Translations under genes and position numbers: made by a program
The notes under the pieces: model-generated
Seen by the model: the letters and a program-made list of their open reading frames with translations, nothing else
The model's database searches: none
Told to the model about the DNA's origin: nothing
Source: Megasphaera sp. UBA1696
GTDB taxonomy: Bacteria; Bacillota; Negativicutes; Veillonellales; Megasphaeraceae
Assembly (NCBI GenBank): GCA_002319965.1
Contig: DCJQ01000024.1
Coordinates: forward strand, 1 to 64,000
Length of the DNA: 64,000 nt
Reading direction: 5' to 3'
In this document: one piece after another, positions 1 through 8,222 of the stretch
How the letters are laid out: each line of letters opens with the position of its first letter
Numbering within the stretch: position 1 is the stretch's first letter

Positions 1-306
1 TAAAATAAGATTCAACAAAATGTGTTTGTTTTATGATATATGATATAATATTTACTATAAAATGGATGTTTGTAGAAATATGACATACATTAACCGGCAT
101 AATTCTTAAAAATGAACGACTTCCACGAATACATAGAAAATACTTGTATATCATAGAATAAATAAAACAAGATGATTCATTATTATGTAAAATTATTATA
201 GTTTTTATGTAAATTAAATACTTCAATAGGGAGGGCTTGTATAAAAAATCCAGCGTTTATTGAAAAAGTCATTGTTTATCGTTCTAGTTAGATAGGAGGA
301 CATTGT
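1..306. other. AT-rich left-edge intergenic region
   Basis: No gene is supported here. The stretch is far more AT-rich than the core genes to the right, consistent with the edge of an accessory island. A TATAAT hexamer lies at 44-49 and a TATAAA at 240-245, but neither has a good -35 at proper spacing, so the promoter of the downstream operon is not assigned. The Shine-Dalgarno AGGAGG of the first gene lies at 294-299. Confidence 0.5.
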
Positions 307-1227
307 ATGCAGTCTGTGGCGGAGCATTTAGAGAAAATCAAGGCGGAATTTGAAAAACAGAGACAGATTTTAGCGTCTCAAGGCGAGAAGGTATACATTG
401 TAAATGCCGGTAATATGAATCATGGGAAAAGCAGTATGTTCAATTCGCTGTTGGATAAGGAGGCCTTCAAAACGGAAGATATCCGGACGACGGTCACCTG
501 TGATGAAGCGCCTTACCGGGACAACGTTATTTTTGTGGATACGCCGGGTATCGGCGCCACTGCCGCCGATGATGCAACGGCTGCAGAAGCGTATAAAAAA
601 GCGAATCTGATTCTTTTTGTTCACAATCCTTCCGTAGGCGAACTGCATGCACCCGAAGTGGATCAGATTAAAAAATTGATAAAGCTGTTCCCTGAAAATG
701 CCGACTTTTGGAAGCGTTTTTGTCTGGTTCTGACGTATAAGGAAACGGATAAGGAGCAGTCGCTGGATACGATTCAGCAACATATTACAGATCGAATTTT
801 TAAGGAATTCAAGGTCAAGGATTTTCCTGTTTTTCGTATTTCCAATACGCGGTACCAAAAAGGACGGAGTGAAAATAAAAAGGTGCTGGTCGATAAGAGC
901 GGAGTCCTTGAATTGCGGTCCTATATTGACGGGTGCCTTGAAGCCTTGAAAAAAGACAGTATGGCCTTGCAGGTACAGCGACTGACCAAATTAAAAGAAG
1001 AAACTTGCCGAGAAATCAATAATCTGAAAAATAATGTGGAACATCGAAAAACTACGAAACAAAACCACCTTGAGAAACAGGGACAATCTATTTTGACGAC
1101 TATTGGGATGTATGCTAAACAAGAGCGGGATTTTCAAGCAAAATCGAGAAGTATTTCTTCGAATTTGAGCGCAATAAAATACGAGCGAGATAAATTAAAG
1201 AAGCGTTGGGAAAATGAAAGATATTGA
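307..1227 (+). CDS. Short dynamin-like GTPase (GTPase 1 of 3)
   Basis: A 306-residue predicted GTPase with a long C-terminal helical tail. The G1/P-loop is GNMNHGKS at residues 35-42, switch threonines are at 61-62, the G3 motif DTPG is at 78-81, and a G4-like TYKETD is at 143-148. After about residue 210 the protein is charged and coiled-coil-like, with no hydrophobic paddle. Bacterial dynamin-like proteins are usually about twice as long, so this is either a short family member or relies on its two longer partners. AGGAGG (294-299) fixes the ATG. It is the first gene of an operon with GTPases 2 and 3. Known relatives of the superfamily remodel membranes; the role here is not known. Confidence 0.75.
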   Translation: MQSVAEHLEKIKAEFEKQRQILASQGEKVYIVNAGNMNHGKSSMFNSLLDKEAFKTEDIRTTVTCDEAPYRDNVIFVDTPGIGATAADDATAAEAYKKANLILFVHNPSVGELHAPEVDQIKKLIKLFPENADFWKRFCLVLTYKETDKEQSLDTIQQHITDRIFKEFKVKDFPVFRISNTRYQKGRSENKKVLVDKSGVLELRSYIDGCLEALKKDSMALQVQRLTKLKEETCREINNLKNNVEHRKTTKQNHLEKQGQSILTTIGMYAKQERDFQAKSRSISSNLSAIKYERDKLKKRWENERY

Positions 1228-1270
1228 TTTGATTCATTAATCGAATGTGAAATGTGAAAGGAGCAGAATT

Positions 1271-1696
1271 ATGTTTGTAGCGGCAGTAGGTGTAGTTGGT
1301 GTCGTTGCTGCTGCGGCGGCACACAGTGATCACAGCAGGTATAGTGATTATGGCGATTACAGCAAGTATGGCGATGCGTCTTTAAAAAACGAAATCCAGG
1401 CTAAAAGTGCAAAAATCGAGCAGTATGAAAAGGATCTTCAACGCGTAAAACAAGTGAGAAGTGAGAATTTTGACGATTGTGTACGAGAAATCAAGGCAGA
1501 AAATGGCGGTCTGCTTCCCAGTGATTTTAATAGCCGGCGCGAATATTATAAGGAGCATTCGGAGGCTTTTAAAAGTGCTGTAAAACGAAGGATACAAGAA
1601 AAGCTTGAAAGTGAAATTTCTCGTGAACAGCAGGAGCTGAAGGATATCGATGCCTTATTAAATCAGATTAATAAATCCATTTTGACGAAAAAGTAA
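1271..1696 (+). CDS. Small membrane-anchored coiled-coil protein with His/Tyr-x-charged triplets
   Basis: A 141-residue protein of unknown family. Residues 1-17 (MFVAAVGVVGVVAAAAA) are hydrophobic, a likely membrane anchor. Residues 18-35 are six consecutive triplets, HSD HSR YSD YGD YSK YGD. The remainder is a charged coiled coil. An upstream in-frame GTG exists at 1247, but AAAGGAG at 1257-1263 sits 7 bases before the ATG at 1271, so that start is preferred. The stop lies 12 bases before GTPase 2. Aromatic-x-x triplets resemble substrates of cyclophane-forming radical SAM/SPASM enzymes, and such an enzyme lies two genes downstream. That link is inference; the triplets could instead be a flexible linker. 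Confidence 0.65.
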   Translation: MFVAAVGVVGVVAAAAAHSDHSRYSDYGDYSKYGDASLKNEIQAKSAKIEQYEKDLQRVKQVRSENFDDCVREIKAENGGLLPSDFNSRREYYKEHSEAFKSAVKRRIQEKLESEISREQQELKDIDALLNQINKSILTKK

Positions 1697-1708
1697 GGAG
1701 AATCGCTG

Positions 1709-3502
1709 ATGAATGAATCACTGGGCATGGCGAAGACGACAGAAGAATTGTTTTTCCAGCTTGATTTGATCGGAAAACAACTGGAAAACTTTTCTCTGAC
1801 CATTGATAAGAAGAGAGATGATGTATTTAACTTATTGCAGCAGTTTGGTCAAGGGATTCAACAAGATTTTTCCGTTTCAGGCCAGGCGACGGATGGAAAC
1901 GGCGTCGAGTCTGCTTTGCAAGCGGCCCTTCTTCAAATCCAAAAATCGGTTAATCAGTGGGATGAGGCCATGAAGGTAAAGGCCAAGGGCGTTGACTTCA
2001 TGAGCAAACATGAAAAGCATCTGGTCGTCATGGTATTCGGTGCCGTTAAGTCCGGTAAAAGTTCTTTAGGTAATTTATTTGCCGGCAATGCTTTTCGCCA
2101 GGCATCCTTTGACAATGCCTACAAGCATCATGATAAACCCATCTTTGAAACGGAGGAAAAAGGCCGGAACAGCGGGGCCATTGTCCGCGGTGACGGAGAC
2201 GATGCCTTTGCCGTAGGCTATACCGATACGACCGGAGACATCCAATACTTTACCCTTTCAGGGCTGCGTTGGATCGATTCACCGGGGACCGGCGCCTTGA
2301 AGCAGGATGGGGATGCACGGTTTATGGAAGACATGGTCAAGGAGTACATTCCCTATGCCGATATTTGCATCTTCCTCATGAATTCCTCGGAACCGGGACT
2401 CCAATCAGATATGAAGTACATGCAGTTTTTAGAAAAGCAGCGCCAGTCTGCTATCGTCGTCATCACCCATTCCGATGTTGTCGATGAGGACGAAGACGAA
2501 GAAGGCAATCTCGTCCAGTGCCTGGTCCCCAAGTCTCCGGATCGGCGCAAACGGCAGGAAGATGATATTTGTAAGCGCCTTGGCGAAGAATATCCCACTC
2601 TTTCTCCGGAACAGTACCGCGCTCTGAGTATTTCGACGCTATTGGCCGAGCAGGCCATTCAGGAAGAAGATGAACAGAAATTCCACGACAGCCATATCGA
2701 TCTCTTAATGAAGGCCATTTACGATAAGGTCGGAAACGACGTTATTCAATTGAAAATAAATAAGCCTAAAATCAGTTTGAACACCTTTATTGAAGAGGTT
2801 GTAAATGGCTCTGGCGCCGATGCTGTGAGCATTCACGGATTGATTGAGGAAATGGATCGTGTCACCGATGAAATAAGAAGGTACCAACAGGGGATCGACC
2901 AAAGCGTAGACCTCATTTTACGGAAAGTTAAACAGGATGTACGCAATCAGATTCAGAGCCTGTCCAGCACGTGGTCGGTGCAGATCGATCAACAGGGCGG
3001 TGAAATTTCACAGTCAGAAATTCTGCGGCGAGTGTCTTCTCTGATTCATGATTCTTTAAATAAGAACATAAACAAGCACATCGGCCATATCATAAAAAAC
3101 TATAAGCAGCAGCAACTGGACCGCGTAGAGATGAATATCAATATAGGGACGATTCGTAAGAAAACGAAAGTCATTGAAACACCGTACGAAGAAGTCTATT
3201 ATGTTGAACGCGATCCTTCGGGCATTATAGAACACGTCTGTCATTTCTTTGGAAAGACATACTTACGGCGTGTTACGGAACATCGAGTATTGTCGAGGCA
3301 AATCGATATCGGCAATAATGCCATGGAAGTTTTGGATGCAGCCTGGCCGAATATTTCAAAGTCTTTAGAACAACGCGTCCGCACTGCCTTAGGGCGTGTA
3401 CGCGATACATACTTTAAACCGCAGCAAGTTTATATCGAGACAGTGCGGAAGGGCCTCTTTGACTTAGAAAAAGGCCTTCTCGAATTAAAATATAAGGAAT
3501 AG
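1709..3502 (+). CDS. Dynamin-like GTPase (GTPase 2 of 3)
   Basis: A 597-residue dynamin-superfamily GTPase. An N-terminal helical region of about 100 residues precedes the GTPase domain, with GAVKSGKS at 111-118, DSPG at 190-193 and a THSD G4 motif at 253-256. An acidic insert follows (Asp/Glu run near 258-265). The C-terminal half is mostly helical and charged, with no obvious transmembrane stretch, so membrane contact would need the partners. AAGGAG lies about 7 bases before the ATG. The gene sits 12 bases after the small triplet protein and 10 bases before the SPASM radical SAM gene. Paired or multiple dynamin-like genes are common in bacteria (for example LeoABC), which fits hetero-oligomer formation. 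Confidence 0.8.
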   Translation: MNESLGMAKTTEELFFQLDLIGKQLENFSLTIDKKRDDVFNLLQQFGQGIQQDFSVSGQATDGNGVESALQAALLQIQKSVNQWDEAMKVKAKGVDFMSKHEKHLVVMVFGAVKSGKSSLGNLFAGNAFRQASFDNAYKHHDKPIFETEEKGRNSGAIVRGDGDDAFAVGYTDTTGDIQYFTLSGLRWIDSPGTGALKQDGDARFMEDMVKEYIPYADICIFLMNSSEPGLQSDMKYMQFLEKQRQSAIVVITHSDVVDEDEDEEGNLVQCLVPKSPDRRKRQEDDICKRLGEEYPTLSPEQYRALSISTLLAEQAIQEEDEQKFHDSHIDLLMKAIYDKVGNDVIQLKINKPKISLNTFIEEVVNGSGADAVSIHGLIEEMDRVTDEIRRYQQGIDQSVDLILRKVKQDVRNQIQSLSSTWSVQIDQQGGEISQSEILRRVSSLIHDSLNKNINKHIGHIIKNYKQQQLDRVEMNINIGTIRKKTKVIETPYEEVYYVERDPSGIIEHVCHFFGKTYLRRVTEHRVLSRQIDIGNNAMEVLDAAWPNISKSLEQRVRTALGRVRDTYFKPQQVYIETVRKGLFDLEKGLLELKYKE

Positions 3503-3512
3503 GTGACGTCTG

Positions 3513-4673
3513 TTGCAGGTAATTGTAAAGGTTACGACGGCTTGTAATTTGAACTGCACATATTGTAGTGAAGGGGATAAGCCCGTCCAATACATGGAAA
3601 AAGAAATCATAAAAAAAATGATTGATGATCTTCCGGCTTTAGCCGAGAAGGATAATACGAAAAAAATCGATATCCTTTGGCATGGCGGCGAGCCGTTAAT
3701 GATGCCCAAGGAGATTCTCACTGAGGCTATGGACTATGCGCGGCAGCAGTTGCAGGGCTATGAACTGCGGTTCCTGGTCCAGACCAATGGAACACTGGTT
3801 ACGCCGGAGTGGATCGATGTTTTCAAAAAATACGGTGTTGAAGTCGGTGTGTCCATTGACGGCTATCGGGAACTTCATGATGAAAACCGCCGTAAAAAAG
3901 ACGGCACCTCTTCTTATGATGACGTCGTCAGCCATATTCACGACCTCCAGCAAGCGGGGATTCCCGTAGGTACCTTAATGGTGCTGAATACCGAAAAGGA
4001 TATCGATGTCGATCGCCTGTATGACTGCATACAAGATATCGGGACCAGTATCAAAATCCATCCGGTCATTCCTTGCGGCCGGGCCAAAGGAAATCCTCGA
4101 AGTGAGGAAATTGCCAAGAAATATGTAGCTTTATTGAAAGAACTGTTTGTAAGGTCTATGGCCGATGAAAACCCGGTGACCATCAATCCACTAGAGGAGC
4201 TGATTAATGCTTTGTTGGGAGTCCGGACCGTGGGGGAATGTTCCTTTGCCGGGACCTGCTGTCGGGGGCTAATCTGTATCTACCCCGATGGCGGTGTCGG
4301 TTATTGCGGTCGTGACGGCGTTCATGCAGACTTTCTCTTTGGACATATTCAGGATCAGCCGTTGATTGAATTGTACAGTGGTGAGAAGGCCGCATACATC
4401 CGTCAGCGCCAAGCCTATTTGCAGCAGCATGACTGTAAAGACTGCGAAGATTGGGACTTTTGTCATGGCGGATGCAGCTTTGAAGCCATCAATATGTTTC
4501 AAACGATGTATCACGCCTATCCGAACTGTCAAGAACGGCGAGAACTGATCGAATATTTGCGTACGACAGGCATGGTTCTGCTGCGCGACCACTTGATTAA
4601 AGAGAAGCGAAAACGGCGCAGTCATATTAAACAGCACCGACAATTGTTAGAGGAACTTAGTTATGAGAAATAA
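3513..4673 (+). CDS. Radical SAM/SPASM-domain peptide-modifying enzyme
   Basis: A 386-residue radical SAM enzyme. The canonical CxxxCxxC cluster motif is at C11, C15 and C18, and a GGEP motif at 58-61 is typical for SAM binding. The C-terminal SPASM region shows the expected auxiliary cluster cysteines: C250 and C265 around a PDG turn, then C308, C311, C317 and C321 (CxxCx5CxxxC), and C339. This architecture is known from sulfatase-maturating enzymes and RiPP maturases. The start is TTG at 3513, supported by AGGTGA at 3501-3506. The end overlaps the next radical SAM gene by 11 bases, indicating translational coupling. No sulfatase gene is nearby; the candidate substrate in the operon is the triplet-repeat protein at 1271-1696. 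Confidence 0.88.
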   Translation: MQVIVKVTTACNLNCTYCSEGDKPVQYMEKEIIKKMIDDLPALAEKDNTKKIDILWHGGEPLMMPKEILTEAMDYARQQLQGYELRFLVQTNGTLVTPEWIDVFKKYGVEVGVSIDGYRELHDENRRKKDGTSSYDDVVSHIHDLQQAGIPVGTLMVLNTEKDIDVDRLYDCIQDIGTSIKIHPVIPCGRAKGNPRSEEIAKKYVALLKELFVRSMADENPVTINPLEELINALLGVRTVGECSFAGTCCRGLICIYPDGGVGYCGRDGVHADFLFGHIQDQPLIELYSGEKAAYIRQRQAYLQQHDCKDCEDWDFCHGGCSFEAINMFQTMYHAYPNCQERRELIEYLRTTGMVLLRDHLIKEKRKRRSHIKQHRQLLEELSYEK

Positions 4674-6405
4674 TGATGTCATTTTTTTTAATCTCCATAG
4701 ACGGTATACCAATGCTGCTCCACAGTTTGGAGGATTTATAGGAACTTTTATTCTATCAGCCGTCATGAAGCAGAACGGTTATGAGGCCCAAGGCTTTGCC
4801 GGCACGGTCATGGAAGGCAAACGGCTTATTGATGAAGCCTGCCAAGCACATAAGGTATCGGTCATCGGTTTATATTGCGACTATGAAAATGTAACCGAAA
4901 ACATACAGTTATGCCGGTATATCAAAAAGACGTACGGCCTTCCCGTCATGGTAGGCGGCCCTCAGGCGACGGCGTTGGGGAAACGTTTTTTGGATGAGTC
5001 GGGCTGTGACGTCATCTCTCGCTATGAAGGCGAACTTACCGTTCCGGAACTCCTCGATTACTTTTTAGACGGCGTCGGCTCTTTGGATACGATTAAGGGA
5101 ATTATGTATAAAAAGGGGGATGAGGTCGTTGTCAATCCGGAACAGGATTTGGTAGAAAATTTGGATGCCTTGCCTTTTATTGACGATGACTGCTATCTTA
5201 CAGGAAGGAGAAAGAAAAACCAATTAAGCATTATGACGGGGCGCGGATGCCCCTTCCACTGCGCTTTTTGCCATGAAGGGCACCACACTAAAAAAGTGCG
5301 CTTTCGTTCCGTCGACAATGTTATTGAAGAAATTGAAACCTTTCTAAAGCAGCGGCCTGAAGAACACTGTTATATTTTGTTTACGGACGATACCTTTACG
5401 TTGATTCCCAAACGAGTGAAGGAATTGTGTCAGCGCTTAAAGGTTTTAAGAGAAACTTACTCTTTTGACTGGTTTTGCGAAGGCCATGTCCATACCCTTC
5501 ATGTGCATCCGGAAATGATTTCTTATATTGCAGACGCCGGTGCCAGACGCATTCAACTCGGCATCGAAGCCGGGACCCAGGAGGTGTTGGATGCCTACCG
5601 TAAGGGCTCGACTCTCGATGAAATCCGCGACGTCGTAGTCCGCTGCCGTGATGCCGGAATCGAGCAAATCTACAGCAATATTATTCTAGGCGGAGCTTTT
5701 TTTACGCGCGATGTTTATGAAAAAAATTTGCAGTTTACAAAAGAACTGATACGCTTAGGGAAGGGCTGCGTAGAAATTGGCGTCGTATCTTACTGGCCGT
5801 TGGCGGAAACATCTATAACCAACCATCCGGAAAATTATGATTTGAAGATTGTAGACAAGGACTTTATCACGTCTGTCGGTGATTTTCCACAAACGGAAAC
5901 CGATGAAATCAATCGCTGGGATATCGTTGCCATGATGCAGCATATGGAAGCTGAAATCAAGCAATTAATGCTGGATATGCTGTACCGGGATGACGTGCCT
6001 GTAGAGCGTGTTATTTCATGGGTAAAAAAATCTAGATATGACAGTCATTGCGGGATGTGGCTCCTTTATTTAAATGCTGAGCCGGACTTATATGCCTATT
6101 ACGAAATGTTGGCGAGTGATGAAGGGAGACAGTCGAAAGATCTTTCCGTCCCCTTTTTAGAGGCCCATCCCATGCGCGTCGTCAGCCTATATAATCATGT
6201 GCAAAAAGAGGCGGAGGGATATACCTTCTTTACTTGTTCCTTATCGGAGTTTGAAATGCTGGTGTTGATTTATTCGACAGGGAAGTTATCTGTGCGAGAA
6301 ATCATGGAACATGTCGGTGCCGATGATGCTGAGAAACAAGAAGCCGTCATCGCTGCCTTGAAAAAGATGGAAAAGCATAAGGTACTGGTTTTCTGTGAAA
6401 TATAG
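4663..6405 (+). CDS. B12-binding-type radical SAM protein
   Basis: A 580-residue protein with an N-terminal Rossmann-like cobalamin-binding-type domain (about 1-170, VGGPQAT near 97-103). A radical SAM core follows, with C196, C200 and C203. The lower-axial DxHxxG cobalamin motif is not visible in the N-terminal domain, so cobalamin, if bound, would be held without that histidine. The last 60 residues look like a small winged helix, a fold type also used by PqqD-like RiPP-recognition elements and by C-terminal domains of other radical SAM proteins. It overlaps the preceding SPASM gene by 11 bases and lies 12 bases before GTPase 3. The substrate is unknown. Confidence 0.82.
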   Translation: MRNNDVIFFNLHRRYTNAAPQFGGFIGTFILSAVMKQNGYEAQGFAGTVMEGKRLIDEACQAHKVSVIGLYCDYENVTENIQLCRYIKKTYGLPVMVGGPQATALGKRFLDESGCDVISRYEGELTVPELLDYFLDGVGSLDTIKGIMYKKGDEVVVNPEQDLVENLDALPFIDDDCYLTGRRKKNQLSIMTGRGCPFHCAFCHEGHHTKKVRFRSVDNVIEEIETFLKQRPEEHCYILFTDDTFTLIPKRVKELCQRLKVLRETYSFDWFCEGHVHTLHVHPEMISYIADAGARRIQLGIEAGTQEVLDAYRKGSTLDEIRDVVVRCRDAGIEQIYSNIILGGAFFTRDVYEKNLQFTKELIRLGKGCVEIGVVSYWPLAETSITNHPENYDLKIVDKDFITSVGDFPQTETDEINRWDIVAMMQHMEAEIKQLMLDMLYRDDVPVERVISWVKKSRYDSHCGMWLLYLNAEPDLYAYYEMLASDEGRQSKDLSVPFLEAHPMRVVSLYNHVQKEAEGYTFFTCSLSEFEMLVLIYSTGKLSVREIMEHVGADDAEKQEAVIAALKKMEKHKVLVFCEI

Positions 6406-6417
6406 GGAGGGCTTTTT

Positions 6418-8211
6418 ATGCAGGATAATATCTTGATCAACTATCGGGAAGAAATTCAAAAGCGTGTCGATTCGTTCTGCGCGTTGGCCGAAAAGCACGC
6501 AGAACCTGAGTCGAATACAGCCGATATGGCGCGAGAATTGAAAGACTTTTGTGAGGATAAGCTCAAAGACTTTAAACCCCGCATTATGGTCTATGGGATT
6601 TATAACGCCGGCAAAAGCAGTATCATCAATGAACTGATTCGCGAAGACAAGGCGAAGGTTCAGGATGTTCCGACGACGGATCGGATTGATTCCTATGAAT
6701 GGAATGGCTATGTCATCGATGATACTCCCGGTGTCGGAGCCCCGATGAAACATGAAGAAGTCACGCAGGCCCACCTTAAGCGAGCCGATATCGTGCTCTT
6801 TGTCATCAGTACGACAGGCTCTAATGAACTGGAGCAGAACTATAGCCGCATGAAATCGATTGTCGACGCCGGGAAAAAGTTGATTATCGTCTTGAATGAT
6901 AAGGGCAGTCAGTTGGAGACGAATGATGAAGCGATTCAATTGATTAAGATGAAAGTCATTAAGAATATGGAGCAAGTAGGCATTGTCCAGGCGAAGGACT
7001 CCTATCATTTTGTCGTCGTCAATGCGAGTCGTGCCCGTAAAGGCCGCCTTGAGCAGAAGGAAACCTTTTGGAATAAGTCCCATATGGCTGAACTGGAACA
7101 GGTTATGCTGACTGAATTGAAGCAGTCCGGCGGTTTTGATGTTCTGCAGCGGACCGTTTTGGGAATCGAAAGCCATATGAGAAGCATCATGTCTTCTTTA
7201 GAGCAAACGGAGGGTGAACATAAAGTTGAATTTTTTAATGATATTTTAGAGGACCTTCGCGATCAAGAAAAAAGCGTAAAAGAAAGCATGAATCGGGAAA
7301 TTACCCTGGGAACACAGTCCTTAAGCCATAACTTGCCAGAATTGATTTGGAGTCAAAGCAAGCAGGGAGAAAAAGATGTCGATGAAGGGGCAATCCATAA
7401 ATTAGTCAAGGAACATGAAGAACGGTTAATCGACCAGATTGACAAGGCCTTATCGTCCCAGTTTGAATCGGTGTGCCAAAATTTAGCGGATATGGTGAAG
7501 CAGCAGTTGGTCGAAGAATCGTTAGCCGATTCACAGCCGGGAAATCACCTTGAAGTGGATGCTGCCGGGGCAATACAGACAGAGGCCCTTCAAAACGTAT
7601 TAGGGCAGGTGCGCGAACGCTGCCAAGCCTGCGCTGATTTTAGCTCAGGTGAATCAAGCTCTGCAGCCGGTTTGAATGTTGGGGCTGAAGCGGTAAGAGC
7701 CATGGCAGATGGTGAGCTCTTGAAAGCGGTTGGCGGTAAAGTAGGAAAAGAACTTCTGAAGACGGGAATTGGGAAAACTCTTAGTAAATCAGTAGTGGGA
7801 AAATTTCTGCTGCCCGTTGTTCCGAATATCCCGATTGTCACGATCATTACGGTACTCAGTGTCGTGAAGAGCCTTCTTGGGGGGGATGGGGATGCAAAAC
7901 GGAAGCAGCAAGAAGCTGAAGCGAGAAATGAACGGATGCGTCAATTGGCGGAAGCGCGGCAGCAGGCCCATGAACAATTACGGCAGAATTTCCGCTACTT
8001 TGCAGATGATTTGAGAAATAAATTGTTAAGGCCGGTATTTTCTAACATTGAAATGAGAATGCGTGCTTTGAAACAGCCGATTACTTCGGAAATTCAGAAA
8101 TTAAAGGCTGATAAACGGAATTTAGCAGACGATCTTGAAAAAATGCATCTGTTATTAAATGATTGTGAACAATTACGATATGAAATTACGAGGAATGAGC
8201 AAATCGGATAG
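6418..8211 (+). CDS. Dynamin-like GTPase with hydrophobic paddle (GTPase 3 of 3)
   Basis: A 597-residue dynamin-like GTPase. The P-loop GIYNAGKS is at 60-67, threonines PTT at 85-87 are candidate switch I residues, and DTPG is at 102-105. The G4 region reads NDKG at 160-163 rather than a strict N/TKxD. Long helices follow. Around residues 461-489 lies a hydrophobic stretch (VVPNIPIVTIITVLSVV) that fits the membrane-inserting paddle of bacterial dynamin-like proteins. A final charged coiled coil ends the protein. It is the only one of the three GTPases with a clear membrane element. GGGAGGG precedes the ATG. It follows the B12 radical SAM gene by 12 bases and precedes the WYL regulator by 11. 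Confidence 0.83.
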   Translation: MQDNILINYREEIQKRVDSFCALAEKHAEPESNTADMARELKDFCEDKLKDFKPRIMVYGIYNAGKSSIINELIREDKAKVQDVPTTDRIDSYEWNGYVIDDTPGVGAPMKHEEVTQAHLKRADIVLFVISTTGSNELEQNYSRMKSIVDAGKKLIIVLNDKGSQLETNDEAIQLIKMKVIKNMEQVGIVQAKDSYHFVVVNASRARKGRLEQKETFWNKSHMAELEQVMLTELKQSGGFDVLQRTVLGIESHMRSIMSSLEQTEGEHKVEFFNDILEDLRDQEKSVKESMNREITLGTQSLSHNLPELIWSQSKQGEKDVDEGAIHKLVKEHEERLIDQIDKALSSQFESVCQNLADMVKQQLVEESLADSQPGNHLEVDAAGAIQTEALQNVLGQVRERCQACADFSSGESSSAAGLNVGAEAVRAMADGELLKAVGGKVGKELLKTGIGKTLSKSVVGKFLLPVVPNIPIVTIITVLSVVKSLLGGDGDAKRKQQEAEARNERMRQLAEARQQAHEQLRQNFRYFADDLRNKLLRPVFSNIEMRMRALKQPITSEIQKLKADKRNLADDLEKMHLLLNDCEQLRYEITRNEQIG

Positions 8212-8222
8212 GGCGTGATGCG

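Noticed and set aside
1..60. TATAAT at 44-49 as promoter of the GTPase operon
   Set aside because: No -35 at acceptable spacing and it lies over 250 bases before the first gene; AT-rich sequence makes chance matches likely.
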